Both the position numbers and the translations under genes were made by a program. Of a DNA stretch of 64,000 bases, positions 56,512 to 64,000 are shown piece by piece. How positions within the stretch are numbered: the stretch's first letter is position 1; every line of letters starts with the position of its first letter. The notes beneath the pieces were generated by a model. It had not been told where the DNA came from, did not search any database, and was given only the letters and a program-made list of their open reading frames with translations. Source of the stretch: Dictyobacter vulcani (GTDB lineage Bacteria > Chloroflexota > Ktedonobacteria > Ktedonobacterales > Ktedonobacteraceae); assembly GCF_008974265.1 (NCBI RefSeq), contig NZ_BKZW01000001.1:2852001-2916000 (forward strand). The letters run 5' to 3'.

Positions 56512-58083
56512 TTAGCGCTTGCGCGTATTTTGTGGCCGGAAATCGCGGGCGCGATCCATGTTAACACTGTTGACCAGGCTACGATCATTCAGGCGTGAAC
56601 GAATTCGTTCATCGACGGCCTGTAATCCCTTAGGATTAGCCGTGATCACCGTTGGCATGGCCAGATTATAGCGATAGTTCAGCAGTTGGAACAGTTTTTC
56701 ATTCGCCCATTGAGAGCTTTGTTGCGCGCCCAGGTCATCGAGTACCAGTAGTTCAGCCTCACGCATCTTAGAGAAAAGCTGATCATACACCTCGGTAGCA
56801 GTAGGCGCAAACGCGGCCCTCAGGTGGTCCAGTAAATCAGGGACCGCCTCAAACAGAACCACGGCCCCGCTATCCAGGCTTAGATTGGCGATGGCCGCCG
56901 CCAGATGTGTCTTACCGCAGCCATTGGGGCCTACCAGGACCAACCAGCCATTGGGGTTCTGCGCGAAGGCTGTGGCGGCCTTATAAGCCTCCTCAACACC
57001 AGGAGTATGAGTAGTAAACGCCCGAAAGCTCTGATTGCGGAATGCATCCATATTTGACATATCGCGCAACTGCTGGCGACGCTTATCTTTACGTTCAGAC
57101 TCTTTGCATTCGCACGCAATAGGTTTACCAAAGTTGGGATGGCCGAAAGGCACATCCGCCCTCAGATAGCCAGCGCCCCTACATCTGGGGCAGAGAACTT
57201 TGTCGATAACAGGAGTGGCATGTGCTATTTCCTGTGGCACAGGAGGTAGTGTTTCCTGACGCACTGGCCTCAGGTAGCGGGCAGGCGGCGTGCCGCCAGA
57301 GCGCGTGATTGGACCCCGTTCCCGATCCATGCCTGGAACAGATTGCGGATGCAAGGGTTGTGTCATCCGATAAGATGGTAGCTCTTGTGAGCGAGCCTGC
57401 TGATTCGCAATAGCCGAAGCCAGACGTGTATCATGCAGATTATTGCGTGTGCCGCGCGAAGGAGGCTCTATATCCGTCTGAGGGCGTGAGCGATAGGCAG
57501 GAGGTTGATATGTACTGGAAGGAACCTCCTCATAGGCTTCCTCTTCTTCCTCATCCTCATAGATATAATCGCCGCCATCCTTCTCCCAATCGCCATAGCC
57601 CATACCATCATCATCCCAATTCTCTACCACATCGGCGCGAGAATTGGGCGCATACGTGTCAGAATTATGCATTGGATGATAATCACTGGTTGGACGTGCC
57701 TGTAAAGGCTGGATATGTGGCTGATCCGGATGTGGCTGTGAAGGAGCAGGATATGGCGAACCATGATCCACCCCTGAGCGACGAGGATACGCGGAAGGAT
57801 AGGTTGCATGATCTGCACGAGAGACCGGGCCATCTGAATTACCAGCATCCTGTTGAAAATTTGAATAATGCCGTGCACGTGAAGATGTATAAGGACTTTG
57901 CTGATAAGGCTGAGACGGTCCACCCTGTGGATACTTTTGGCCAGAACGGGACTGTGGATCTGTCACAAAGCGACGTGTGCTAGATCCCTGAGATTGAGAA
58001 TGTGGCGTGCGTGCCTGTGTACGTTGCTCGGAAAGAGGGTGACGCCGCCCGGTTCGATCGAATATTTCATTGAGGCGCTCCAT
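56512..58083 (-). CDS. Helicase-loader ATPase (DnaI/DnaC/IstB-like) with long disordered N-terminus
   Basis: About 523 residues, nearly twice the length of a typical DnaC/DnaI loader. The first 290 residues are Ser/Gln/Pro-rich with an acidic patch (DYIYEDEEEEEAYEE) and look disordered. A zinc-binding-like CPRC...CEC region (about 298-325) and the AAA ATPase domain with Walker A LVGPNGCGKTH (about 383-393) and LVLDDLGAQQSS follow. The ATG at 58083 overlaps the stop of the upstream gene by one base (TAATG) and follows GGAAGGCAG. Sharing an operon with dnaB and a DnaD-like gene supports a loader role. Confidence 0.8.
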   Translation of the reverse strand: MERLNEIFDRTGRRHPLSEQRTQARTPHSQSQGSSTRRFVTDPQSRSGQKYPQGGPSQPYQQSPYTSSRARHYSNFQQDAGNSDGPVSRADHATYPSAYPRRSGVDHGSPYPAPSQPHPDQPHIQPLQARPTSDYHPMHNSDTYAPNSRADVVENWDDDGMGYGDWEKDGGDYIYEDEEEEEAYEEVPSSTYQPPAYRSRPQTDIEPPSRGTRNNLHDTRLASAIANQQARSQELPSYRMTQPLHPQSVPGMDRERGPITRSGGTPPARYLRPVRQETLPPVPQEIAHATPVIDKVLCPRCRGAGYLRADVPFGHPNFGKPIACECKESERKDKRRQQLRDMSNMDAFRNQSFRAFTTHTPGVEEAYKAATAFAQNPNGWLVLVGPNGCGKTHLAAAIANLSLDSGAVVLFEAVPDLLDHLRAAFAPTATEVYDQLFSKMREAELLVLDDLGAQQSSQWANEKLFQLLNYRYNLAMPTVITANPKGLQAVDERIRSRLNDRSLVNSVNMDRARDFRPQNTRKR

Positions 58084-58826
58084 TACTGCCTGCCTTCCGT
58101 TTCCCAGCGCCTGAGAATGGCGCGAATATAACTCCATTTACGTTTATTCTGCTCAACAGCTTCACGAAAAGCTGCTTCAATCCAATCCTGTGGATAGTGA
58201 TCGGCTGCGTCTTTTAATTCATCCGCTATCATTGGTGATAATAAGCCAATATTTTGCTCATATAATACAAAAATATTTGGGCGTTCTACCTCAATGTGCA
58301 TAGGGCGAATAGTGCTATTGTAGCCTATAGAACTAGCATACACACCTGCTGCAACCGCGACCTGATTAGCAGGTTGTTCATCCTGTGTCAGCAGATGGGC
58401 TGGAATCATTTCACCTCCCTGTAATTCGGCGACAACTTTCCGACTGCGAGCGGTATTAAAAAAATACCAGCCGACCAGATTGTCCTCACCTTCACCTGCC
58501 AGATGCAGATGAACTTTCAAGAGCGTTCCCCTGGCGACAGCCTGTTCCAGTCCTAAACGTAAACGCTCCTCCGATGGTCGTGGATCGCCCCGGCGTTTCA
58601 AGCTACGCAGCAACAATTGATCATGTACCAGTTCATGTTCGCTGACGCAGCGAGGATTGCCTCGTTGTTTTGCCAGCAGATAGAAGATATGCAGTGTCAC
58701 TTTAAGTTCTGCGCTATCCTCAATCTCAGGCAGAAGGTGTGTAAAAAAGACCTCTGGAATTGGCACAAACGGATTTTTCCCGGTTGGGAAGCCAGTGAAT
58801 CCAGAAGGACCACTATATGTTGACAT
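58083..58826 (-). CDS. DnaD-like primosome protein
   Basis: 247 residues. The C-terminal region has the DnaD/DnaB_2 motif (YxxxIxxILxxW) as WSYIRAILRRWETEG, preceded by NIFVLYEQNIGLLSPMIADE. The N-terminal 110 residues are likely a winged-helix domain as in DnaD. In Gram-positive bacteria DnaD works with DnaB and DnaI to load the helicase at the origin; this gene lies between dnaB and the loader. Its stop overlaps the loader start, implying coupled translation. Confidence 0.78.
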   Translation of the reverse strand: MSTYSGPSGFTGFPTGKNPFVPIPEVFFTHLLPEIEDSAELKVTLHIFYLLAKQRGNPRCVSEHELVHDQLLLRSLKRRGDPRPSEERLRLGLEQAVARGTLLKVHLHLAGEGEDNLVGWYFFNTARSRKVVAELQGGEMIPAHLLTQDEQPANQVAVAAGVYASSIGYNSTIRPMHIEVERPNIFVLYEQNIGLLSPMIADELKDAADHYPQDWIEAAFREAVEQNKRKWSYIRAILRRWETEGRQ

Positions 58827-58843
58827 CACAGGTCACCCCCAAA

Positions 58844-60178
58844 TTATTCGTCTGCTGGTGTTGTGATTTCCAGATCTCTAAAACGTGTCTGGCTGGCCTG
58901 GAAATAAAGGCTTACTTCGCCGACTGGTCCATTACGGTGTTTAGCGACAATAATATCGGCAATATTTTTACGTTCAGATTCGGGATTATATACATCATCT
59001 CTATAAATAAACATAACCAGATCCGCATCTTGCTCAATGGAACCACTTTCACGAAGGTCGGAGAGCTGTGGGACTTTGGATTGGCGGCTTTCGACAGCAC
59101 GTGAGAGCTGGGCAAGGGCCATGACGGGAACATCGAGTTCACGGGCCAGGCCTTTGAGATTACGGCTGATCTCGGAGATCTCTTGCACACGGTTATCATT
59201 GCGTTTGCCAGCGGAAGACTGCATTAGCTGGAGATAGTCAACGATAATCATGTCAATGCCATGTTCAGCCTGTAACCTGCGGGCCTTACTGCGCATCTCC
59301 ATGGTTGAGATACCGGCGGTATCATCGAGCCAGATATTCGCTTCAGCCAGCGTACCCATGGCAAATACGATACGTTCCCACTCGTCATCCTCGATCCAAC
59401 CTGTGCGTAGACGCTGCTGGTCGATCGCAGCATCCATAGAGAGCAAGCGTTGGACCAGCTGCTCTTTACTCATTTCCAGACTGAAAATGGCGATAGATTT
59501 TTTATGTTTGACGGAAGCATTATGGGCCAGGCTCAAGCAGAGACTGGTTTTACCGACAGCAGGACGAGCCGCCAGAATAATCAGATCCGATTTTTGTAAA
59601 CCGCCAGTCAGGCGATCCAGATCAGTAAAGCCAGTCGGAACGCCAACCACGGTCCCACGGCGCTCATGCAACTGATCCAGTTTCGTCATATAGTCGCCCA
59701 ACAGTTCGCTAAGGGAAGAGAAGTCCGCACGGGCATGGCGCTGACTGATACCAAAGATCAGTTTCTCGGCTTTATCCAGGGCGATAGCGGCATCGCCTTC
59801 TTCATAGGCCGTTGCCGCAATCTCACCGGCAGCATGAATCAAGCGACGCAGAATCGCCGTACGCTCAACGATGCGGCCATAATACTCAATATTACCGCTG
59901 GTTGGTACCTGATTAATCAGAGACGTGATATAGCTGGCCCCGCCAACTTCTTCAAGTTTGGACTTGCGCTCGAGTTCATCACAAATAGTAATAAAGTCAG
60001 CGGCCTCACGCTGTTCGTAAAGCTGGAGAATGGTCTCATAAATGGTCCGATGGGCATCGCGATAGAAATCCTCGGCCATCAAAAAATCAGCGACCTGGAC
60101 AATGGCCTCCGGATCGATAATAATACTGCCGAGAACTCCACACTCGGCCTCTACATTTTGCGGTAACAGTTTTTCCAC
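58844..60178 (-). CDS. dnaB: Replicative DNA helicase
   Basis: 444 residues, normal length for DnaB. The N-terminal domain (about 1-150), Walker A ARPAVGKT (204-211), Walker B MIIVDYLQLM and the DQDADLVMF-type motif (SIEQDADLVMFIYRDD) are present. It unwinds DNA at the replication fork as a hexamer. It is the first gene of the operon with the DnaD-like and loader genes. A DnaA-box cluster lies 537 bp upstream. Confidence 0.95.
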   Translation of the reverse strand: MEKLLPQNVEAECGVLGSIIIDPEAIVQVADFLMAEDFYRDAHRTIYETILQLYEQREAADFITICDELERKSKLEEVGGASYITSLINQVPTSGNIEYYGRIVERTAILRRLIHAAGEIAATAYEEGDAAIALDKAEKLIFGISQRHARADFSSLSELLGDYMTKLDQLHERRGTVVGVPTGFTDLDRLTGGLQKSDLIILAARPAVGKTSLCLSLAHNASVKHKKSIAIFSLEMSKEQLVQRLLSMDAAIDQQRLRTGWIEDDEWERIVFAMGTLAEANIWLDDTAGISTMEMRSKARRLQAEHGIDMIIVDYLQLMQSSAGKRNDNRVQEISEISRNLKGLARELDVPVMALAQLSRAVESRQSKVPQLSDLRESGSIEQDADLVMFIYRDDVYNPESERKNIADIIVAKHRNGPVGEVSLYFQASQTRFRDLEITTPADE

Positions 60179-61058
60179 GTCTTCGACTCCAGCATCTACT
60201 TATCTTGGCATGTACTTCTATTTATTTTACGGCATCTGCAAACGAGCGCAGATGATCGATTTTTGGCGTGCATTAACTATCCCTTCTTAAGCGAGAAGGG
60301 CAGAAAATTCAGCAAAATCAGGTAGAAAGCTCGCCTGCTTCTTGTGGTTTAAATAATTAGCTAGCGACTGTTTCTCGGGATAGTCTGGTTGGTAGCAAAA
60401 AGCATTATAGCATATACACGAACATTTGATCGCATACGTAAACTTCCGGTTTTTTTCGCTTGAGAAGCCCAACCATTTAATGCTTCAATGTTCTCATCCG
60501 TGATTATTGCTCGAAGGACGATTTTGCCAATCATCGTAGGCAAAATAAGCAGACCAAAAAAGGACAGATAGTCATCGGCAATTCTCATGTGTTCAAAGTG
60601 TAACGAATATTTGGCCTGAAATCAAATCGAGAATAGTTACATTTTATGTGCAGAATGACGCATTTTTGAACCAGCATTACGAAGAAAAGCGACGTGTAGA
60701 GGTGTTTTTTGAAATTATCCACAAAGAATCGGGAGTTTTCCCCATTTATCCACAGAGTTATCCACCGGGTTATCCACCAAAATTGCCAAAAGATGTGGAT
60801 AACTCTAGCAAAATTTAGAGAGGACGGGGGGAATCATGGGCTAGGCTATTTTTTTCTCCCGATTGCATGCCTGTTATAATGAAAGTGTACTACAAAAAAA
60901 GACCAGCAATCATTTCTTTTATAGATCCATAAGTCAGCCTATGCAAAGCTTGGATCCAGCGGGTCTTGACCATAAAATGTAGTAAGGTTATTATAGACCA
61001 ATAAATACACCAGTTTGTGTCGGTCATGTAATCAAGAAGGAGCATTAAAACACACCTC
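60179..61058. other. 880-bp gap between dnaB and a cyclophilin gene
   Basis: It holds no convincing gene; a 75-codon minus frame at 60361-60588 lacks a recognisable domain. The main feature is the DnaA-box cluster at 60715-60802. Flanking sequence around 60610-60710 is AT-rich, as expected for an unwinding region. Confidence 0.6.
60715..60802. other. DnaA-box cluster; candidate origin (oriC) or DnaA regulatory site
   Basis: Three perfect TTATCCACA boxes (60715-60723, 60746-60754, and the reverse-strand TGTGGATAA at 60794-60802) and two TTATCCACC variants (60758-60766, 60770-60778). Boxes 2, 3 and 4 are exactly 12 bp apart start to start. AT-rich DNA lies on the left side. The neighbouring dnaB, DnaD-like and loader operon strengthens an origin or a DnaA-controlled promoter. 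dnaA itself is not in the window. Confidence 0.75.
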
Positions 61059-61988
61059 ATGCCAAAGACAACGAAACGCGCCGAAGCCAGACGTGCCGCC
61101 AAAATAACCCGGGCACATTCAACCCAATTGCCAGATTTAGAGGTCAATAACTCAGGCGAGCATCGACGTAATGCTCCAGGTTACAAGGCCCCTGCTCGTG
61201 GACTTGCTCGCTATCCCTGGGCATCCATCATTATTTTATGTTTGCTGTTAGCTGGTATTTTTGCGGTCTTATACGTCAATCACTATCCACCTTTTGCGCA
61301 GGCAAAAAACACAGCGGTGGCGACCCCTAAAGCAGCCGCCACAGCGTCCGCCGCCACGCCCGCCGCAAAGCCGACAAGTGCCGTGAGCAGTGTCACTGAT
61401 CCAGCGTCCCCCTGTGCAGTGAAGGACGTTGTGAGTGGTGTTACTAATACAGGCGTAGCCTTGTCAGCCGATGCGATCAAAAAGATCAACCACAAATACA
61501 GTAGTGCCGAGAATGTGATTGACAACAACAAGATCTACTGTGCTGGTATCAACACCAACCGTGGCTTGATCGTCGTTGAGTTAGATCCCAAACTGGCCCC
61601 CAAGACCGTCAACAATTTTGTCTTCCTGGCCCAGAGACACTTCTATGATGGTTTAACCTTCCACCGCGTCGTCAAAGACTTTGTAGCCCAGGGTGGCGAC
61701 CCAACCGGAAGCGGCAGTGGTGGTCCAGGCTACCAGTTCGCCGACGAGCCAGTCCAGGGTTCATACACCGATGGCACCATTGCCATGGCGAACTCAGGTC
61801 CCAACACCAATGGTAGCCAATTCTTTATCAGCATTGCCGATAACTCCAGCAAACTGGGCAAGCAATACAACCTCTTCGGACACGTCGTCCAGGGTTTAAA
61901 TGTTGCCAAGCAGTTGAATCAGGTCGAAAACGGTAGCGGTAAAGCAGACACCATGAACTACGTCATAGTCAAAGCCGTCTCCAAATAG
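61059..61988 (+). CDS. Membrane-anchored cyclophilin-type peptidyl-prolyl isomerase
   Basis: 309 residues. A basic cytosolic segment (residues 1-50), a membrane helix (about 55-77), an Ala/Thr/Pro-rich linker and a C-terminal cyclophilin domain (about 165-309). The domain has FHRVVKDFVAQGGDP, the GSGSGGPGYQF loop and NSGPNTNGSQFFIS, with the catalytic Arg in FHRV. It probably folds exported proteins near the outer face of the membrane. The start follows AAGGAGCATTAAAACACACCTC. A second cyclophilin gene follows 144 bp downstream. Confidence 0.88.
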   Translation: MPKTTKRAEARRAAKITRAHSTQLPDLEVNNSGEHRRNAPGYKAPARGLARYPWASIIILCLLLAGIFAVLYVNHYPPFAQAKNTAVATPKAAATASAATPAAKPTSAVSSVTDPASPCAVKDVVSGVTNTGVALSADAIKKINHKYSSAENVIDNNKIYCAGINTNRGLIVVELDPKLAPKTVNNFVFLAQRHFYDGLTFHRVVKDFVAQGGDPTGSGSGGPGYQFADEPVQGSYTDGTIAMANSGPNTNGSQFFISIADNSSKLGKQYNLFGHVVQGLNVAKQLNQVENGSGKADTMNYVIVKAVSK

Positions 61989-62039
61989 TAAACGTATATA
62001 GCAGGCGACTCGCTAAAACTTGACAACATACAATAGAAT

Positions 62040-62075
62040 GTTAAGGGCTTCCTATAAATGTAGGGAGCCCTTAAC
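62040..62075 (+). terminator. Hairpin after the membrane cyclophilin gene
   Basis: GTTAAGGGC (62040-62048) and GCCCTTAAC (62067-62075) with an inner CCTA/TAGG stem, 51 bases after the stop; no long T run. Confidence 0.65.
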
Positions 62076-62132
62076 CTGTAAGGGCGGTATCTAAGGAAAC
62101 CGTGTTTTACGTAATTGGAAGGAGAAATATTC

Positions 62133-62645
62133 TTGGCAAAGCAATATAGTGCTCCACCAGCAATGCAGATTGATCCGAGCAAAAAATACACAGCGATTTT
62201 CCACACCGACAAAGGCGACATCACCGTCGACCTGTTCGCGGCTGAGGCTCCCAAGACCGTTAACAACTTTGTCTTCCTGGCTCGTGATGGTTTCTATAAC
62301 AACACCACATTTCACCGTGTGATTGGTGGCTTCATGGCTCAGGGTGGAGATCCTGAGGGTTCCGGTCGTGGTGGCCCGGGCTATCGTTTTGACGACGAGA
62401 AAGGCGCCTTAGCACTCAAGCATGAGGGCCCTGGTATCCTCTCGATGGCAAACGCTGGTCCCAACACCAACGGTTCCCAGTTCTTCCTGACCTATGATTC
62501 TACGCCACACCTGAATGGTAAGCACGGCGTATTTGGAAAAGTCTCTCAGGGACTGGAAGTACTTCGCTCCCTGCGCGAACGTGATCCAATGCGCGACCGT
62601 CGCCCTGGCGATACACTGCACTTTATCGAGATTGTCGAAAGCTAA
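62133..62645 (+). CDS. Cytosolic cyclophilin-type peptidyl-prolyl isomerase
   Basis: About 170 residues, a single cyclophilin domain. Motifs FHRVIGGFMAQGGDPEGSGR, MANAGPNTNGSQFFLT and HGVFGKVSQG are intact, including the catalytic Arg. The upstream TTG at 62115 lies before AAGGAG; TTG at 62133, 8-9 bases after it (GGAAGGAGAAATATTC), is the likely start. No signal peptide, so it should be cytosolic, unlike its neighbour. Confidence 0.88.
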   Translation: MAKQYSAPPAMQIDPSKKYTAIFHTDKGDITVDLFAAEAPKTVNNFVFLARDGFYNNTTFHRVIGGFMAQGGDPEGSGRGGPGYRFDDEKGALALKHEGPGILSMANAGPNTNGSQFFLTYDSTPHLNGKHGVFGKVSQGLEVLRSLRERDPMRDRRPGDTLHFIEIVES

Positions 62646-62726
62646 GCACGCTGTATCTGCTAAACTTCCCCGGCCCATATCCTGGACCGGGGAAGCATAT
62701 TTTTGAGCAGCAAGGAGAAAGTTTCC

Positions 62727-63236
62727 ATGAGCACAAATAGGGTTGAAACGGTGAAAACATTGATTGCAGCCCTGCAATCTGGAGATATGGAACTCGCAGC
62801 CAGGATCCTTGACGACACATTTACCATGACCGGCTTTCTGCCAAAAGCCTTAAATAAAGAGCAATTTCTTAGTCTGCAAGATGCATTATTGTTGGCAATG
62901 CCAGATCTTTCCTATGAACTTGCAGAGGTGGTACGTAGTGATAAGGGAGAAGATACAGTAACCGCCCATACCACACTGACAGGAACCCATACAGACACCC
63001 TCTCTCTGCCCCTGCCTGGCCTTGAGAGCATTCCTGCGACTGGTATACACGTGACACTGCCACAGACCACCATAACGTGTCAGGCAGCCCAGGGTAGAGT
63101 AAAACAATTGGATTTTGAAAACGTTACAGGTGGTGGCTTTTCTGGCTTACTGCAACAACTTGGCTCTGAACTACCACTTTTACAGAATGAATGGACCGAA
63201 CCCGATACTGGCGAGGATGACACAACTGTACAGTAA
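62727..63236 (+). CDS. NTF2-like (SnoaL-type) protein, unknown ligand
   Basis: About 169 residues. The pattern AALQSGDMELAARILDDTFT, then LKL-like strand and helix order is that of the SnoaL/NTF2-like fold used by small enzymes and ligand-binding proteins. The ATG at 62727 follows AAGGAG nine bases upstream; the longer frame from 62703 is unlikely. Function unknown. Confidence 0.65.
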   Translation: MSTNRVETVKTLIAALQSGDMELAARILDDTFTMTGFLPKALNKEQFLSLQDALLLAMPDLSYELAEVVRSDKGEDTVTAHTTLTGTHTDTLSLPLPGLESIPATGIHVTLPQTTITCQAAQGRVKQLDFENVTGGGFSGLLQQLGSELPLLQNEWTEPDTGEDDTTVQ

Positions 63237-63334
63237 ACGCCTGATGAAGAAGAGGAATACGAAGCATAGTTGCCGAAGGCGAGTGGGTAGACAGGGACGG
63301 TCAGGCAACAAAACAAGCCGTCCCTATGAACATG

Positions 63335-63916
63335 CTACTCGGCAGCGGCGGCACGTTTGGCCAGATAAAAAGGATGTTTCTTCGTGGACGTAAAGGCGCC
63401 CCAGAGGCCAAGTAGAGCTCCACTTAAAGCCCAGATCAATGTCCAGATAACCAGGCCAAGTATGAGGTTAGAGGCAGACGGACTTGTACTACTCATGCCA
63501 TTAGCAAAGCCTGGTATCATACTGATTAAGGCCGCGCCAAGATAAGAAATACCTCCAACCAGAGCTCCGGCATAGAACCCATACAGACGACTTACTGCAC
63601 GTTTCCCCACGAAAAAACCTGCCACAAACGATAGAATGAGACCTATAACATAACTCAAGCAGCCCAAACCTGTAACATATAAGGCCGTATTGTACGAGAT
63701 CTTATCACCCAGGCGAGCCACTTCTTGAAATGTCGAAGAATTCGCAAATTTGATAGCAACAGAAAGAACGGCAGCCAGTATGCCTCCCACGCATCCAATA
63801 CCCAGAGCTATTGCCAACCCATGTGGAGGTCGAGTCAACGGTTCATAATAGTCCCTATCATCAGGTTGAATAGATTCTGAGTTTGAGGCTGGATAATAAT
63901 TGTCCGAGTTTGACAT
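63335..63916 (-). CDS. Multi-pass membrane protein, unknown function
   Basis: 193 residues. A charged N-terminus (about 1-30) and four membrane helices (about 34-56, 78-102, 112-135 and 150-175). A Gly-rich pattern (GALVGGISYLGAALISMIPG) suggests packing but no known family. It ends convergent with the NTF2-like gene. Confidence 0.6.
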   Translation of the reverse strand: MSNSDNYYPASNSESIQPDDRDYYEPLTRPPHGLAIALGIGCVGGILAAVLSVAIKFANSSTFQEVARLGDKISYNTALYVTGLGCLSYVIGLILSFVAGFFVGKRAVSRLYGFYAGALVGGISYLGAALISMIPGFANGMSSTSPSASNLILGLVIWTLIWALSGALLGLWGAFTSTKKHPFYLAKRAAAAE

Positions 63917-64000
63917 CGTGCTTATGTTCCCTCTTATTTTTGTTTTGGAATGTCTTTGTAGACATCCGGATAGGTATTGATGGTATGAATAGTATTAAGC

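Noticed and set aside
57426..57983. 185-codon plus-strand ORF
   Set aside because: Antisense to the disordered N-terminus of the loader gene, His/Pro-rich and unlike a protein.
60361..60588. 75-codon minus-strand ORF upstream of dnaB
   Set aside because: No recognisable domain and no good ribosome-binding site; I cannot support it as a gene.

Overview
The window reads as a chromosomal stretch of a spore-forming, soil-type member of the Chloroflexota, most likely class Ktedonobacteria. This is an inference from gene content: zinc-ribbon, proline-rich and FHA proteins, a large secreted sedolisin, HTH+GAF-like regulators, an MmyB-like regulator next to fatty-acid genes, and a DnaB/DnaD/DnaI-type primosome. 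Base composition looks close to balanced by eye. There is no rRNA, tRNA, CRISPR array, phage module or transposase. About 50 protein genes lie on both strands, and much of the 200-850 bp intergenic space holds strong hairpins and repeats.

Layout. 1-2.1 kb: FHA/zinc-ribbon protein and a small membrane protein. 2.2-5.4 kb: an inverted-repeat element abutting a strong promoter, a T-box leader and valS. 5.9-9.2 kb: pro-kumamolisin-type peptidase with four C-terminal repeats. 9.7-14.6 kb: Nudix hydrolase, a regulator split by a frameshift, two membrane proteins (one TspO-like) and a zinc-ribbon membrane protein split at a G6 run. 15-23 kb: sigma-70 factor, acyltransferase 3, GCS2-type ligase, cytidine deaminase, orphan OmpR-type regulator, a degenerate GGDEF + MshEN protein and a small HTH protein. 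23-29.4 kb: NTF2-like membrane protein, HTH+GAF regulator, methyltransferase, orphan UgpC/MalK-type ATPase.

29.8-37.8 kb is a complete beta-oxidation cluster on the minus strand, in transcription order fadD-fadE-maoC-fadA-fadN. It is divergent from an MmyB-like regulator that is a good candidate for its acyl-responsive controller. 38.8-49.3 kb holds a PadR regulator, general-stress protein, double-FHA membrane protein, MBL hydrolase, RG-tailed zinc-ribbon protein, KAS III-like enzyme, GNAT, PAP2 phosphatase, Lys-rich coiled-coil protein and hotdog thioesterase. 49.4-56.2 kb holds ftsH, an operon of methyltransferase, alpha/beta hydrolase and flavoprotein, and clpP. 56.5-60.2 kb is a dnaB-dnaD-dnaI-like operon; just upstream of dnaB lie five DnaA-box-like sites in under 90 bp, a candidate replication origin or DnaA-binding control site. 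Two cyclophilins, an NTF2-like protein and a membrane protein end the window.

Most unexpected items: the DnaA-box cluster beside dnaB; a family of four composite palindromes with a shared core and a companion mini-hairpin at near-constant spacing; a G GGG GGA slippery heptamer exactly where a gene changes frame by -1; tandem copies of the 3' end of fadN; and the fatty-acid cluster with its divergent regulator.
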